6,835 nt of DNA, from NCBI GenBank assembly GCA_025454675.1, contig JALONZ010000397.1:1-6835 (forward strand). Reading direction: 5' to 3'. The notes below the pieces were generated by a model. That model was not told where the DNA came from, made no database searches, and saw only the letters and a program-made list of their open reading frames with translations. This document shows, piece after piece, positions 1 through 6,802 of the stretch. The position numbers and the translations under genes are program-made. Origin of the DNA: Anaerolineae bacterium (GTDB lineage Bacteria > Chloroflexota > Anaerolineae > Aggregatilineales > Phototrophicaceae). Every line of letters starts with the position of its first letter. The first letter of the stretch is position 1.

Positions 1-28
1 TTAAAAACACCATTTTTTTCAGGTACAT
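1..28 (-). CDS. possible 5' end of a gene running off the left edge
   Basis: Reading leftward on the minus strand, an ATG at 28-26 opens a frame that stays open to the window edge and reads M-Y-L-K-K-M-V-F-L. An AAAGG Shine-Dalgarno-like sequence (complement of 35-39) sits about 6 bases before it. A short lysine pair followed by hydrophobic residues would fit the start of a membrane or exported protein. It lies on the same strand as, and about 90 bases downstream of, the sugar transferase gene, so it could be the next gene of the same glycan locus. Only nine residues are visible, so no family can be named, and chance is a real alternative. Confidence 0.3.
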
Positions 29-116
29 ACGAAACCTTTCTGTTGTGTGAACTTACTAACCTATACGCCACATCACACACAAGGGTTTTGTATCTATACC
101 ATCTCTTAACACACCT
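29..116. other. short intergenic stretch after the sugar transferase gene
   Basis: These 88 bases separate the sugar transferase stop codon from the possible next minus-strand start. I see no convincing intrinsic terminator: the only arms found, TTGTGTG (43-49) and CACACAA (76-82), are 26 bases apart with no T-tract. Transcription could therefore continue leftward into the next gene. Confidence 0.5.
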
Positions 117-1538
117 TTATAGTCCGCCCAACCGAATCACCTTATACACAGTGCGGATGATGATATTCAAGTCTAGCAATAACGATTGATTGCGGATGTA
201 ATACAGGTCATATTCCAATTTGACCAGCGCATCTTCATCGGTAGAGCCATAATGATATTTGACTTGCGCCCAACCCGTTAGACCGGGGCGGATGACCAAT
301 CGTGTGCGATAAAAGGGGATATTTTCGGTGAGTCGGGCAATATGTTCCGGGCGTTCTGGTCGCGGTCCCACAATGCTCATATCACCTTTTAACACATTAA
401 GCAGTTGTGGCAATTCATCCAACCGTGTTTTGCGGAAAATCCGCCCCACCCGTGTCACCCGCTTATCATTTGTCGTGCTAAAAACTGCACCCGTCAATTT
501 TTCGGCATCTTGAACCATCGTCCGAAATTTGATGATACGAAAATTTTTCCCGCGCAAGCCTGTGCGGATTTGGGTATAAAAAATACTCCCTGCCGAATCC
601 AATCGGATGATGAGCGCCAAAATCGGCAACAAGGGGATGAATACCAACAAGCCAATCAGCGCCAAAACCACATCCATGACCCGTTGAAGGGCGGGATATG
701 GGCTAAATAATGATTGCCCCTCAATCGGTAACACGGTTGCCCACTGATTTTTAACATCTTGAACAGGCACACGTCCCGTCAAACGCGAATACAGTAAGGG
801 CATGGGCGAGAGTACCACGCCTTGCTCATAGGCTTGCATCACTGCCCGAAAAATATCGGCATCGGTATCGGCAATCTCGGTGATGACCAGTTCAGCAATA
901 CGGTCTCTGAGGACAAAATTCATCAAATCTGCGCCCGCCCCAATGACAGGAACGTTATGAATCATTTTACCAACATCTTCGGCATGACTGATAATCCCGC
1001 GAATATCATACCCCTGTTCAACATGAGAATGCAGGGTTTCAATTATTTTTTGTGCCGATGAATCTGTCCCAATAATCAAAACCCGTCTGGCGGTGCTTGC
1101 CCATCCCAGTAAAGCTGGATTGAGAATACGCCATAATGCAATCAGCACAAACGCCATGATGCCATAATAGAAAATAAACAAGCGGGGTAATTCATCACGC
1201 GGGGAGAGGAAAAACACCATCATATAGACCAATATCATTTGTGCTGTAATCAATCCCAGCCGTTGGAGTGATTGCAACCGATTTGCCGCCACTTTCAACT
1301 GATAAAAATCATTGGCGCTCGCCAGTATCAGCCAAAAAACTGGCAATACAAAAAACCAATAACTGCGTGGGAGGATAAAATCAATTGTGAAAGGGGTATC
1401 GGCGGCGCGTGACCAAATATAGAGGGCGATGAATGTTGAGGCTGTCACCGCCAAAACATCCCCCACCATCAATAACAAGCGTCGTTCTGAAATACGAAGT
1501 TGCAACCGCCTACGTTTAGAAAATGGCGAAAAAAGCAT
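117..1538 (-). CDS. polyprenyl-phosphate sugar-1-phosphate transferase (WbaP/WcaJ-type, exopolysaccharide initiation)
   Basis: Integral membrane enzyme that moves a sugar-1-phosphate from a nucleotide sugar to undecaprenyl phosphate, the first committed step of many exopolysaccharide and O-antigen pathways. The 473 residues have the usual large-type layout. A basic N-terminus (KRRR near residue 8) precedes about four membrane segments (roughly 21-42, 60-75, 97-112, 120-138). A Rossmann-like CoA-binding-type domain follows (about 150-260, with RRVLIIG at 151-157). A re-entrant hydrophobic helix lies at about 284-312, then the catalytic domain. In that domain I see KFRTM (337-341), the Asp-Glu pair in RLDELPQLLNVLKGD (372-386; D374, E375), GPRPE (391-395), RPGLTGWAQV (417-426) and YDLYYI (443-448). 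All signature motifs are intact and the length is normal. The start is supported by GAGAG 6 bases upstream; this overlaps the stop codon of the preceding gene, which ends 9 bases earlier, so the two are likely co-transcribed. The sugar (glucose, galactose or other) cannot be told from sequence. Confidence 0.95.
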   Translation of the reverse strand: MLFSPFSKRRRLQLRISERRLLLMVGDVLAVTASTFIALYIWSRAADTPFTIDFILPRSYWFFVLPVFWLILASANDFYQLKVAANRLQSLQRLGLITAQMILVYMMVFFLSPRDELPRLFIFYYGIMAFVLIALWRILNPALLGWASTARRVLIIGTDSSAQKIIETLHSHVEQGYDIRGIISHAEDVGKMIHNVPVIGAGADLMNFVLRDRIAELVITEIADTDADIFRAVMQAYEQGVVLSPMPLLYSRLTGRVPVQDVKNQWATVLPIEGQSLFSPYPALQRVMDVVLALIGLLVFIPLLPILALIIRLDSAGSIFYTQIRTGLRGKNFRIIKFRTMVQDAEKLTGAVFSTTNDKRVTRVGRIFRKTRLDELPQLLNVLKGDMSIVGPRPERPEHIARLTENIPFYRTRLVIRPGLTGWAQVKYHYGSTDEDALVKLEYDLYYIRNQSLLLDLNIIIRTVYKVIRLGGL

Positions 1539-1547
1539 ATTTGTCTC

Positions 1548-3194
1548 TCATGAATCTTGATACAGATAAATCCAAATACTGCCAGCACGCGCAACGGGTC
1601 GAAGCAACTCGCGGCATACCGCGGGACCCAATTTTGCCTCTTGTGAGCCATATAAAACATAAGTAACGGTATATTGACTAGAGCGAAAACGATATTCACC
1701 TTGCAATAGGCGGTTATCACAATCGCTTATATCACTAATTTGATACCACTTGATGACAGCTTGTTGCTTAAAACTGGCTTGGGTGGTGATGGTCGGATGC
1801 CCATAAACAACCGATGATGTTGTCCATGCAGGCAACCATAAACTGGCATTCGGAGAAGCCAAAACCACTATCCGTTGATTATCATTCACCCTATCCAACC
1901 ATGTGAACGCGCTCAAATAATCCCGCTCCAACAAAACGCCCGTGTTAGCATCAACATCGGTATCTATTGCAATTGGGTAAATGGGCATGAGCAATGCAAA
2001 TAAATGACTCACACCCAAAACGGGTAAAAGCGCCACAAAAAGGCGGGTTTGCCACAGCCGTTTGAGGTTAAAAAACGTGAACCAAAAGTCTACGATGGAG
2101 CGTGTTGCAAAATAGCCCAAGGGAATCATAAACCCAAGCAGAAAATGTTCTTGACCAGCAACAGGCAAATAAACCCATGCAATCATGGTTAATAACCAAA
2201 TGAACATAAATTGGTCGCCATCCCGATTAAATCGGATTAGAACACGTCTCAAACCGGGTAAGGCAACAGCTAAGGGCATGGCAAAGGCGAATAATAGCAA
2301 AATTGGCGATGGTGCAGTAACAGCTTGTTGTCGCCAAATTTCTTGAACAACAGCATTATTTTGATATACCATCGCATCATAGACCAGTATTGGCAAGGCG
2401 GGAATTATCATCAAAGATAACCACTCTAAATGCCCTTTGATGATTTTCTTCTCATCTACCCAACAAATGAGCATATTGATGATGAATGCCATAACCAGTG
2501 GCACATAAGCAAATGGATAAACAAACATCAAAACAAAACAGCCTACAAAAACCATTGCGCCACCATTATTGATATTCGGAGATGCCGTATAGCCCGGTCG
2601 TAGGATTAAAATCATGACACTGGCTAACAACGCCACCAATGCAATCGCTAATGGCAGGTGAACATTGGTCAGAGATGTAAAAAAGGGATAAGCATAAGGG
2701 GATTGTAAATCGAGATAATTCGTTGTCTGTGTTAATGGGACGAGAACCCAACCAATGCCACTGGCGGCGATGACGAATGCAAAAAAGATGCGTCGTGTGC
2801 GGATGCGTGTCCAAATATGTGAAGCGAGTTGATAAAGCGCCAAATACATAAATACCGATACGCCCACCCGCGCCACATGGAACATGACAATGGGCGAAAA
2901 TCGGGTGAGTTGTGCCAAATGTCCCAATAGGGTATACAGTGGCTCAATAAATACCCCACCATGTGGTTCTGGTGTATGCAGATAGTACATCAACCATCTG
3001 CCACTTGCGCCTTGTTCCATCATCGAAAGATAAACGGCGCTATTTTCATAATCATGTAATGCGCCCATAAAGCGCAATTGGTCATCACCAATAATTAAGA
3101 CCCATAAAAATGGCACAAATGCCACCATTGCCAAAATAACGCTGATGATAATCACCCAACGCCATTCGGAGGTTGTAATATGACCTGTCTGCAT
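1548..3194 (-). CDS. polytopic membrane protein, probable GT-C-type glycosyltransferase
   Basis: A 548-residue protein with about ten hydrophobic segments (first at roughly 12-35, then within 103-125, 135-155, 180-198, 212-245, 258-275, 297-315, 328-345, 350-365, 385-408). A soluble C-terminal part covers about 410-548. Between segments 1 and 2 is a large loop with an acidic patch (D48, E50) and an aromatic/His-Pro-rich stretch (YLHTPEPHGG, 71-80). Such a loop is typical of GT-C enzymes, which use lipid-phosphate sugar donors on the outer membrane face. The soluble tail has VLASPNASLWLPAW (444-457) and YGHPT (464-468), which resemble motifs I associate with uncharacterised Chloroflexota membrane proteins; that link is from memory. 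The start is well set by AGAAGG about 8 bases upstream. It precedes the sugar transferase by 9 bases, which supports a role in envelope or exopolysaccharide glycan assembly. Donor and acceptor are unknown, and it could instead be a non-catalytic polymerase- or flippase-like membrane protein. Confidence 0.7.
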   Translation of the reverse strand: MQTGHITTSEWRWVIIISVILAMVAFVPFLWVLIIGDDQLRFMGALHDYENSAVYLSMMEQGASGRWLMYYLHTPEPHGGVFIEPLYTLLGHLAQLTRFSPIVMFHVARVGVSVFMYLALYQLASHIWTRIRTRRIFFAFVIAASGIGWVLVPLTQTTNYLDLQSPYAYPFFTSLTNVHLPLAIALVALLASVMILILRPGYTASPNINNGGAMVFVGCFVLMFVYPFAYVPLVMAFIINMLICWVDEKKIIKGHLEWLSLMIIPALPILVYDAMVYQNNAVVQEIWRQQAVTAPSPILLLFAFAMPLAVALPGLRRVLIRFNRDGDQFMFIWLLTMIAWVYLPVAGQEHFLLGFMIPLGYFATRSIVDFWFTFFNLKRLWQTRLFVALLPVLGVSHLFALLMPIYPIAIDTDVDANTGVLLERDYLSAFTWLDRVNDNQRIVVLASPNASLWLPAWTTSSVVYGHPTITTQASFKQQAVIKWYQISDISDCDNRLLQGEYRFRSSQYTVTYVLYGSQEAKLGPAVCRELLRPVARAGSIWIYLYQDS

Positions 3195-3201
3195 TCAGCC
3201 C

Positions 3202-3208
3202 ACCTTCT
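3202..3208 (-). promoter_or_regulatory. ribosome binding site of the GT-C-like gene
   Basis: On the minus strand AGAAGGT lies about 7-8 bases before the ATG at 3194-3192. It is a good Shine-Dalgarno match at normal spacing and fixes this as the start. Confidence 0.7.
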
Positions 3209-3258
3209 ATTCGTGCTAAAACGCAATTTGGTTTAGAATATAGAATAATCAACAGATT

Positions 3259-3291
3259 TATTTTGCGTTTACACTATCTTAGCGCAAAATA
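3259..3291. repeat. 9-bp inverted repeat interlaced with the 11-bp one
   Basis: TATTTTGCG (3259-3267) is matched exactly by CGCAAAATA (3283-3291), with a 15-base spacer. Its left arm precedes, and its right arm lies between, the arms of the 11-bp repeat. The two share base 3267 and bases 3289-3291. In RNA the full stems would be mutually exclusive, or trimmed versions could form an H-type pseudoknot. Confidence 0.5.
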
Positions 3292-3299
3292 GTGTAAAC
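3267..3299. repeat. 11-bp inverted repeat, candidate operator or hairpin
   Basis: GTTTACACTAT (3267-3277) is matched exactly by its reverse complement ATAGTGTAAAC (3289-3299), with an 11-base spacer. The arm centres are 22 bp apart, about two helical turns, as expected for a site bound by a dimeric regulator or a pair of dimers. It lies 72 bases from the leftward start and 51 bases from the rightward start, so one bound protein could control both units. No T-tract follows on either strand, which argues against a simple terminator. Confidence 0.6.
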
Positions 3300-3336
3300 C
3301 GCACATAATGGTTTGGAATCAGTATCATCACATCAT

Positions 3337-3342
3337 AAGGGA
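3337..3342 (+). promoter_or_regulatory. ribosome binding site of the zinc-ribbon gene
   Basis: AAGGGA ends 8 bases before the ATG at 3351 and supports that start. Confidence 0.65.
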
Positions 3343-3350
3343 AGAAGTCT

Positions 3351-4052
3351 ATGTCTTCGCAAGCAGAAGATGCCTTACAAAAGATTGACATAACGCTCCA
3401 AAAAAATCGTAAGCGCCTTGCCGAAATTGATGCGCTTTTAGCCAATAACGAGCAAGTCAAACAAGCTCAACAACGGGTAGACCATGCCAATACAACCCTG
3501 ACTCCACACCGTAGCAAAGCCAAAAATTTGGAATTGGAATTACAAACTGTCCAGCAAAAATATAAGACCAGCGAAGACCGTTTATATAGTGGCGTGGTCA
3601 AAAATCCAAAAGAATTGCAAGATTTACAACATGAAATGGATTCCTTAAAAAATCGTATCGGCACATTAGAAGAAAATTTATTAGAAGCCATGTTGCTGGT
3701 CGAAGAATCCACCGAAGCACTCAATCATGCCGAAGCCGCTTTACAAACCGCGCTTCGAGCATCTGAGCAACAGAACCGCGAATTGGTGGCAGAAAAAAAA
3801 CAACTCTCACAAACCATCACCACCTTAACCACCCAACGCGAAGCCGCTTTAATAGGCATCGCCCCCGAAAATCTAAAAACCTACGAATCGTTACGCCCCA
3901 AAAAGGCAAATCAGGCGGTGGCGGTCATGCGAAATTGCAGTTGTACATTATGTGGCATTGAACAAACCAAATTTGTCGAGGAAGCTGTTCGCAAAGGCAA
4001 AGAATTGGTCATGTGTTTAGGATGTGGTCGCATTTTAATCGAAATGGCATAG
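3351..4052 (+). CDS. coiled-coil C4 zinc-ribbon protein (COG1579 / PF02591 type)
   Basis: A 233-residue soluble protein of the family called predicted nucleic-acid-binding zinc-ribbon proteins, which includes Chlamydia CT398 and Helicobacter HP0958/FlgZ. Residues 5-165 are almost entirely charged helical coiled coil. The middle holds the family hallmark LYSGVVKNPKELQDLQHEM (78-96), which forms the hairpin turn between the long helices. The C-terminus is a zinc ribbon with C198-x2-C201 and C222-x2-C225, ending in the typical CGRIL (225-229). C196 is an extra cysteine next to the first pair. Length is normal and the gene intact. In other bacteria, members bind RNA or act as scaffolds for flagellar or secretion-related partners; no flagellar or secretion gene is near here. 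It is followed after 10 bases by the NACHT/HEAT gene, so the two are probably one transcript. Family membership is firm; the molecular role in this organism is not known. Confidence 0.9.
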   Translation: MSSQAEDALQKIDITLQKNRKRLAEIDALLANNEQVKQAQQRVDHANTTLTPHRSKAKNLELELQTVQQKYKTSEDRLYSGVVKNPKELQDLQHEMDSLKNRIGTLEENLLEAMLLVEESTEALNHAEAALQTALRASEQQNRELVAEKKQLSQTITTLTTQREAALIGIAPENLKTYESLRPKKANQAVAVMRNCSCTLCGIEQTKFVEEAVRKGKELVMCLGCGRILIEMA

Positions 4053-4057
4053 AGGGA
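4052..4057 (+). promoter_or_regulatory. ribosome binding site of the NACHT/HEAT gene
   Basis: GAGGGA at 4052-4057 begins on the last base of the upstream TAG stop and ends 5 bases before the ATG at 4063. This placement decides the start and suggests translational coupling with the zinc-ribbon gene. Confidence 0.7.
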
Positions 4058-4062
4058 TTGAT

Positions 4063-6777
4063 ATGGCAGATATTGTAATTGATGTCAACTTTGGGTTAGG
4101 TGTCCTCACGGGGTGGGGGTCAGCTTATATTTTATATCAGGCACGGCATTTATTGGCGGGCGCACGCGATTCAGTGACACAACGCGCCTCAACTGCCCAA
4201 GAATATGCCAAGCGCACAGCCGATTCGCGCTATATCAATGATTTAATCAAATATATTCAAAAAGACCATCTGGCAGGCGATTATTTGCCCTTATCTGAAC
4301 TCATCATTGAACCCAAATTTATCCCTGCCCCGCCCCTACTCGCCCCTCATGATGAGGAATTAGTACGCGATGTCTTTCATGTTGTGCCGATAGTCCCCGA
4401 TTATCCCTATTTGCACGCCCCATACAACACCCCAACCATGAGCATCGCCGAATTGAATAACGGCACGAAAGCCATTATGTTACTCGGTGAAGCGGGCAGT
4501 GGGCGCACAACGGCATTACATGCCATTGCATTATGGAGTTTGGGCGTGGTCAAATTTGACCCACCTGTAGATGTGGTACAAGAACGGCTCAATCAAGAAG
4601 TTCAACAAGGCAAACTGAAATCACAAGCCGAACACGCTAAAGGGTATAAAGAACGCATGACGATGGACGACCAAGCCAAAGATGCCATCGAAAAACAAAA
4701 AGCGGGCGAAAATCAAACCGCGCCCAAATTGGCAAAAAATGAATCTTTCAAACAACTGACCCCCATGTATGCTCATTTAGCCAATATCGTGCTATTCATC
4801 GAAGAATTGGGCAGAGAAATTGACCCCGCCGAGCCTTTGGTGCGTGCCTTACAAACCTATTCGGGTTATGTCACCTCAAAGACCATGCCCCGCAATATTT
4901 ATGAGCGCCTGAACGAGGGCAAAGCCTTATTGCTCCTTGATGGGTATGATGAATTACCCGCTTCTTATCAATCGCTTGCCAACATATGGTTAAACGCCCT
5001 TTTGACACAATATGGCAATAATTTCATCATCATCACCGCCAATACACATGGTTATGGTCAATTGATGCAAACCGGATTCAGCCCCGTATTCTTACGTCCC
5101 ATCAACGACACCGCGACACATAATCTGATAGACAAATGGGCATCCCAGTGGAACAAAATCGGGCGCAAAAAAGATGTCCCCGCCGTCACATTAGAACGGG
5201 TCAAAGACCGCAATCGTGCCTATACCCCGCTTGAATTAAGCGCCAAAATTTGGGGGATGTTTGATAGCCCAGAACGTGAGAATATTGGCGAATGGTTACA
5301 ATTTTTGGTCGGTCAATATTTACCATCTAACATGTCACTTGGCAATGTGAGCGAACAACTTGGACGCGCGGCACTTTTGCAACTGGAAGAGGGTTTCATC
5401 ACCGTCAATCGGTTTGATGAGATTTTGCGTGGGGTTCAGGTGGAAACACCCATCATAGATGAGACACCCGAAACCACCGAAGATGAATGGGATGCGATTT
5501 TAGATGAGGCAGACACACCCACCGATGATGAAGCACCCCACCCCCCAAAAGGTGCGGAAAAAGTGCCTGCATCCAACAAGGAATTACAAAAATTTTTGCA
5601 AACAATGGAAAAAAGTGGGCTGTTAAACAGTTTCCGTGGCGATAAATATCAATTCAAACATCCATTTTTAGCGGCTTATTTCGCTAGTTTCGTATTGCCA
5701 GAATTTGAGACCGTAGAATTATTGGCACTCACCCATTTCCCTGCATGGCGTGATGCGTTGGCGCTCTCTCATTTGCACCAACCCCTAGATGAACTCACCG
5801 CCGCCCGTTTATCACAACCTGCCGATGTGTTATATAACAATTTGCTAGAAGTCACACGCTGGCTTAAATATGCGGGCAAAACCGAATGGCGGACGGGTGT
5901 CCTTAAAGCGTTGGGAAATGCGTTTGTCCAACCCAATCAATACCCACTCTTACGAGAACGCATCGCATCGGCATTGGTTGGCACGCGCGATAAAAATGTC
6001 ATTCGCATCTTTGCGCGGGGCTTACGTGATGGCAATCCCGATGTTCGGCGTTTAGCCTGTTTGGGGTTAGGGGCATTACGCGCCGAAGAAGCCATCCGCG
6101 ATATTACCAGCCTATTAGCAGATGTTGACCCTGATGTGGCACTCTCCGCAGGCTTGGCGTTGGGCGCAATCAATACACAAGAATCATTAGAAGAGATGGT
6201 CGCCGTTTTAACCACCAGTTCAGAGGCATTGCGTCAGGCAGTGGCAGAAGCCTTTGCCGCCCTGCCCGAAGAAGGCTACCCCGTGTTATATGATGCCATT
6301 TCGCACGAAGATTTGATGGTCAGACGGGCGGCAATATTTGGGCTACGGCGGATTAATGCGCCTTGGGCGTTGGTGGCGGTTTATAAAGCCTCAACTGAGG
6401 ATGATGAATGGTATGTTCGTTCCGCCGCCGAACAAGCCTTTTTAGAGATGCAATTTGGGCAAACAGCAAGCGGTGTTCGCCCCATGCCTGATGTTGAATC
6501 ATTAGAGTGGTTGCGCGACTGGATTAACAGCTTAGGCGATGCCGCCAAACGCATTACAGTCGGCGGTGACGCATTGCTCCGCAAGGCGCTGGAAGAGGGC
6601 GATACCGAAACACAAGCCCTATCGGTGGCGAATATTGGGCAATTAGGGATTACTGCCCAAGCAGATGCGTTATATGCCGCCCTGCGTCATCGTGAGCCGA
6701 TGGTACGCGCCGCCGCCCATTTGGGATTATGTCATTTACAAGCCCAACTGGGCATGGGTTTGCCTGCGCCGATATAA
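4063..6777 (+). CDS. membrane-anchored NACHT NTPase with C-terminal HEAT repeats
   Basis: A 904-residue STAND-like protein. Domains in order: one likely membrane segment (about 8-27), a helical juxtamembrane part (about 30-75), a proline-rich stretch (84-124), a NACHT NTPase domain (about 135-345), its helical/winged-helix extension (about 380-545), and HEAT repeats (about 610-895, seven or eight units, e.g. DPDVALSAGLALGAI at 689-703 and EPMVRAAAHLGL at 878-889). Walker A reads GEAGSGRTT (142-150) with R148 where lysine is normal; Walker B reads LLLLDGYDELP (289-299), the classic NACHT DGxDE. Two insertions stand out: a charged one at about 170-230 and an acidic, proline-rich linker at about 458-505. 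NACHT proteins are nucleotide-driven switches whose repeat region senses a ligand. Here the repeats would be the sensor or scaffold and the N-terminus only anchors the protein to the membrane; no nuclease, protease or TIR domain is seen. Roles in signalling or antiphage defence are possible but unproven. Confidence 0.85.
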   Translation: MADIVIDVNFGLGVLTGWGSAYILYQARHLLAGARDSVTQRASTAQEYAKRTADSRYINDLIKYIQKDHLAGDYLPLSELIIEPKFIPAPPLLAPHDEELVRDVFHVVPIVPDYPYLHAPYNTPTMSIAELNNGTKAIMLLGEAGSGRTTALHAIALWSLGVVKFDPPVDVVQERLNQEVQQGKLKSQAEHAKGYKERMTMDDQAKDAIEKQKAGENQTAPKLAKNESFKQLTPMYAHLANIVLFIEELGREIDPAEPLVRALQTYSGYVTSKTMPRNIYERLNEGKALLLLDGYDELPASYQSLANIWLNALLTQYGNNFIIITANTHGYGQLMQTGFSPVFLRPINDTATHNLIDKWASQWNKIGRKKDVPAVTLERVKDRNRAYTPLELSAKIWGMFDSPERENIGEWLQFLVGQYLPSNMSLGNVSEQLGRAALLQLEEGFITVNRFDEILRGVQVETPIIDETPETTEDEWDAILDEADTPTDDEAPHPPKGAEKVPASNKELQKFLQTMEKSGLLNSFRGDKYQFKHPFLAAYFASFVLPEFETVELLALTHFPAWRDALALSHLHQPLDELTAARLSQPADVLYNNLLEVTRWLKYAGKTEWRTGVLKALGNAFVQPNQYPLLRERIASALVGTRDKNVIRIFARGLRDGNPDVRRLACLGLGALRAEEAIRDITSLLADVDPDVALSAGLALGAINTQESLEEMVAVLTTSSEALRQAVAEAFAALPEEGYPVLYDAISHEDLMVRRAAIFGLRRINAPWALVAVYKASTEDDEWYVRSAAEQAFLEMQFGQTASGVRPMPDVESLEWLRDWINSLGDAAKRITVGGDALLRKALEEGDTETQALSVANIGQLGITAQADALYAALRHREPMVRAAAHLGLCHLQAQLGMGLPAPI
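4486..4512 (+). other. Walker A (P-loop) with arginine in place of lysine
   Basis: These bases encode GEAGSGRTT, residues 142-150 of the NACHT protein. The codon at 4504-4506 is CGC (Arg148), where NACHT P-loops normally have lysine. The surrounding glycines and the following Thr pair are intact, so alignment of the motif is not in doubt. Confidence 0.85.
5929..6750 (+). other. HEAT-repeat array within the NACHT protein
   Basis: Residues about 623-895 form roughly 30-residue helical pairs with the recurring D-x-x-V-R-x-x-A-x-x-x-L-G pattern (for example 660-671, 690-702, 751-761, 878-889). A less regular stretch at about 800-845, containing tryptophans at 816 and 820, interrupts the array. 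The units differ too much at base level to be a recent tandem duplication. Such arrays form curved solenoids that bind proteins or nucleic acids. Confidence 0.8.
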
Positions 6778-6802
6778 AAATTCATTCGTTGAAGATACAC
6801 CC

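Larger units (their letters stand above)
3195..3350. promoter_or_regulatory. divergent intergenic control region
   Basis: This 156-base AT-rich stretch separates two divergent start codons and should hold the promoters of both units. It contains a tandem heptamer TAGAATA (3234-3240 and 3241-3247), the interlaced inverted repeats described separately, and a possible plus-strand -10 box CATAAT at 3304-3309. No good -35 partner exists for that box, nor a convincing promoter for the leftward unit, so the assignment rests mainly on gene arrangement. Confidence 0.55.

Noticed and set aside
43..82. TTGTGTG/CACACAA arms as a terminator after the sugar transferase
   Set aside because: Only 7 bp with a 26-base loop, low stability and no T-tract.
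328..1061. Open plus-strand frames opposite the sugar transferase gene
   Set aside because: They lie fully antisense to a gene with all catalytic motifs intact, have no ribosome binding site of note, and their translations resemble no protein family.
2566..2962. Other-frame minus-strand open stretches inside the GT-C-like gene
   Set aside because: They overlap a long, membrane-patterned coding frame and look like frame shadows rather than genes.
5937..6584. Minus-strand open frames opposite the HEAT repeats
   Set aside because: These arise from the alanine- and arginine-rich codons of the HEAT array; compositions are biased and no start signals are visible.
4063..6777. Established antiphage defence system
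   Set aside because: No second defence gene, nuclease, integrase or phage gene is nearby and the neighbours look like core genes; defence is kept only as a hypothesis.
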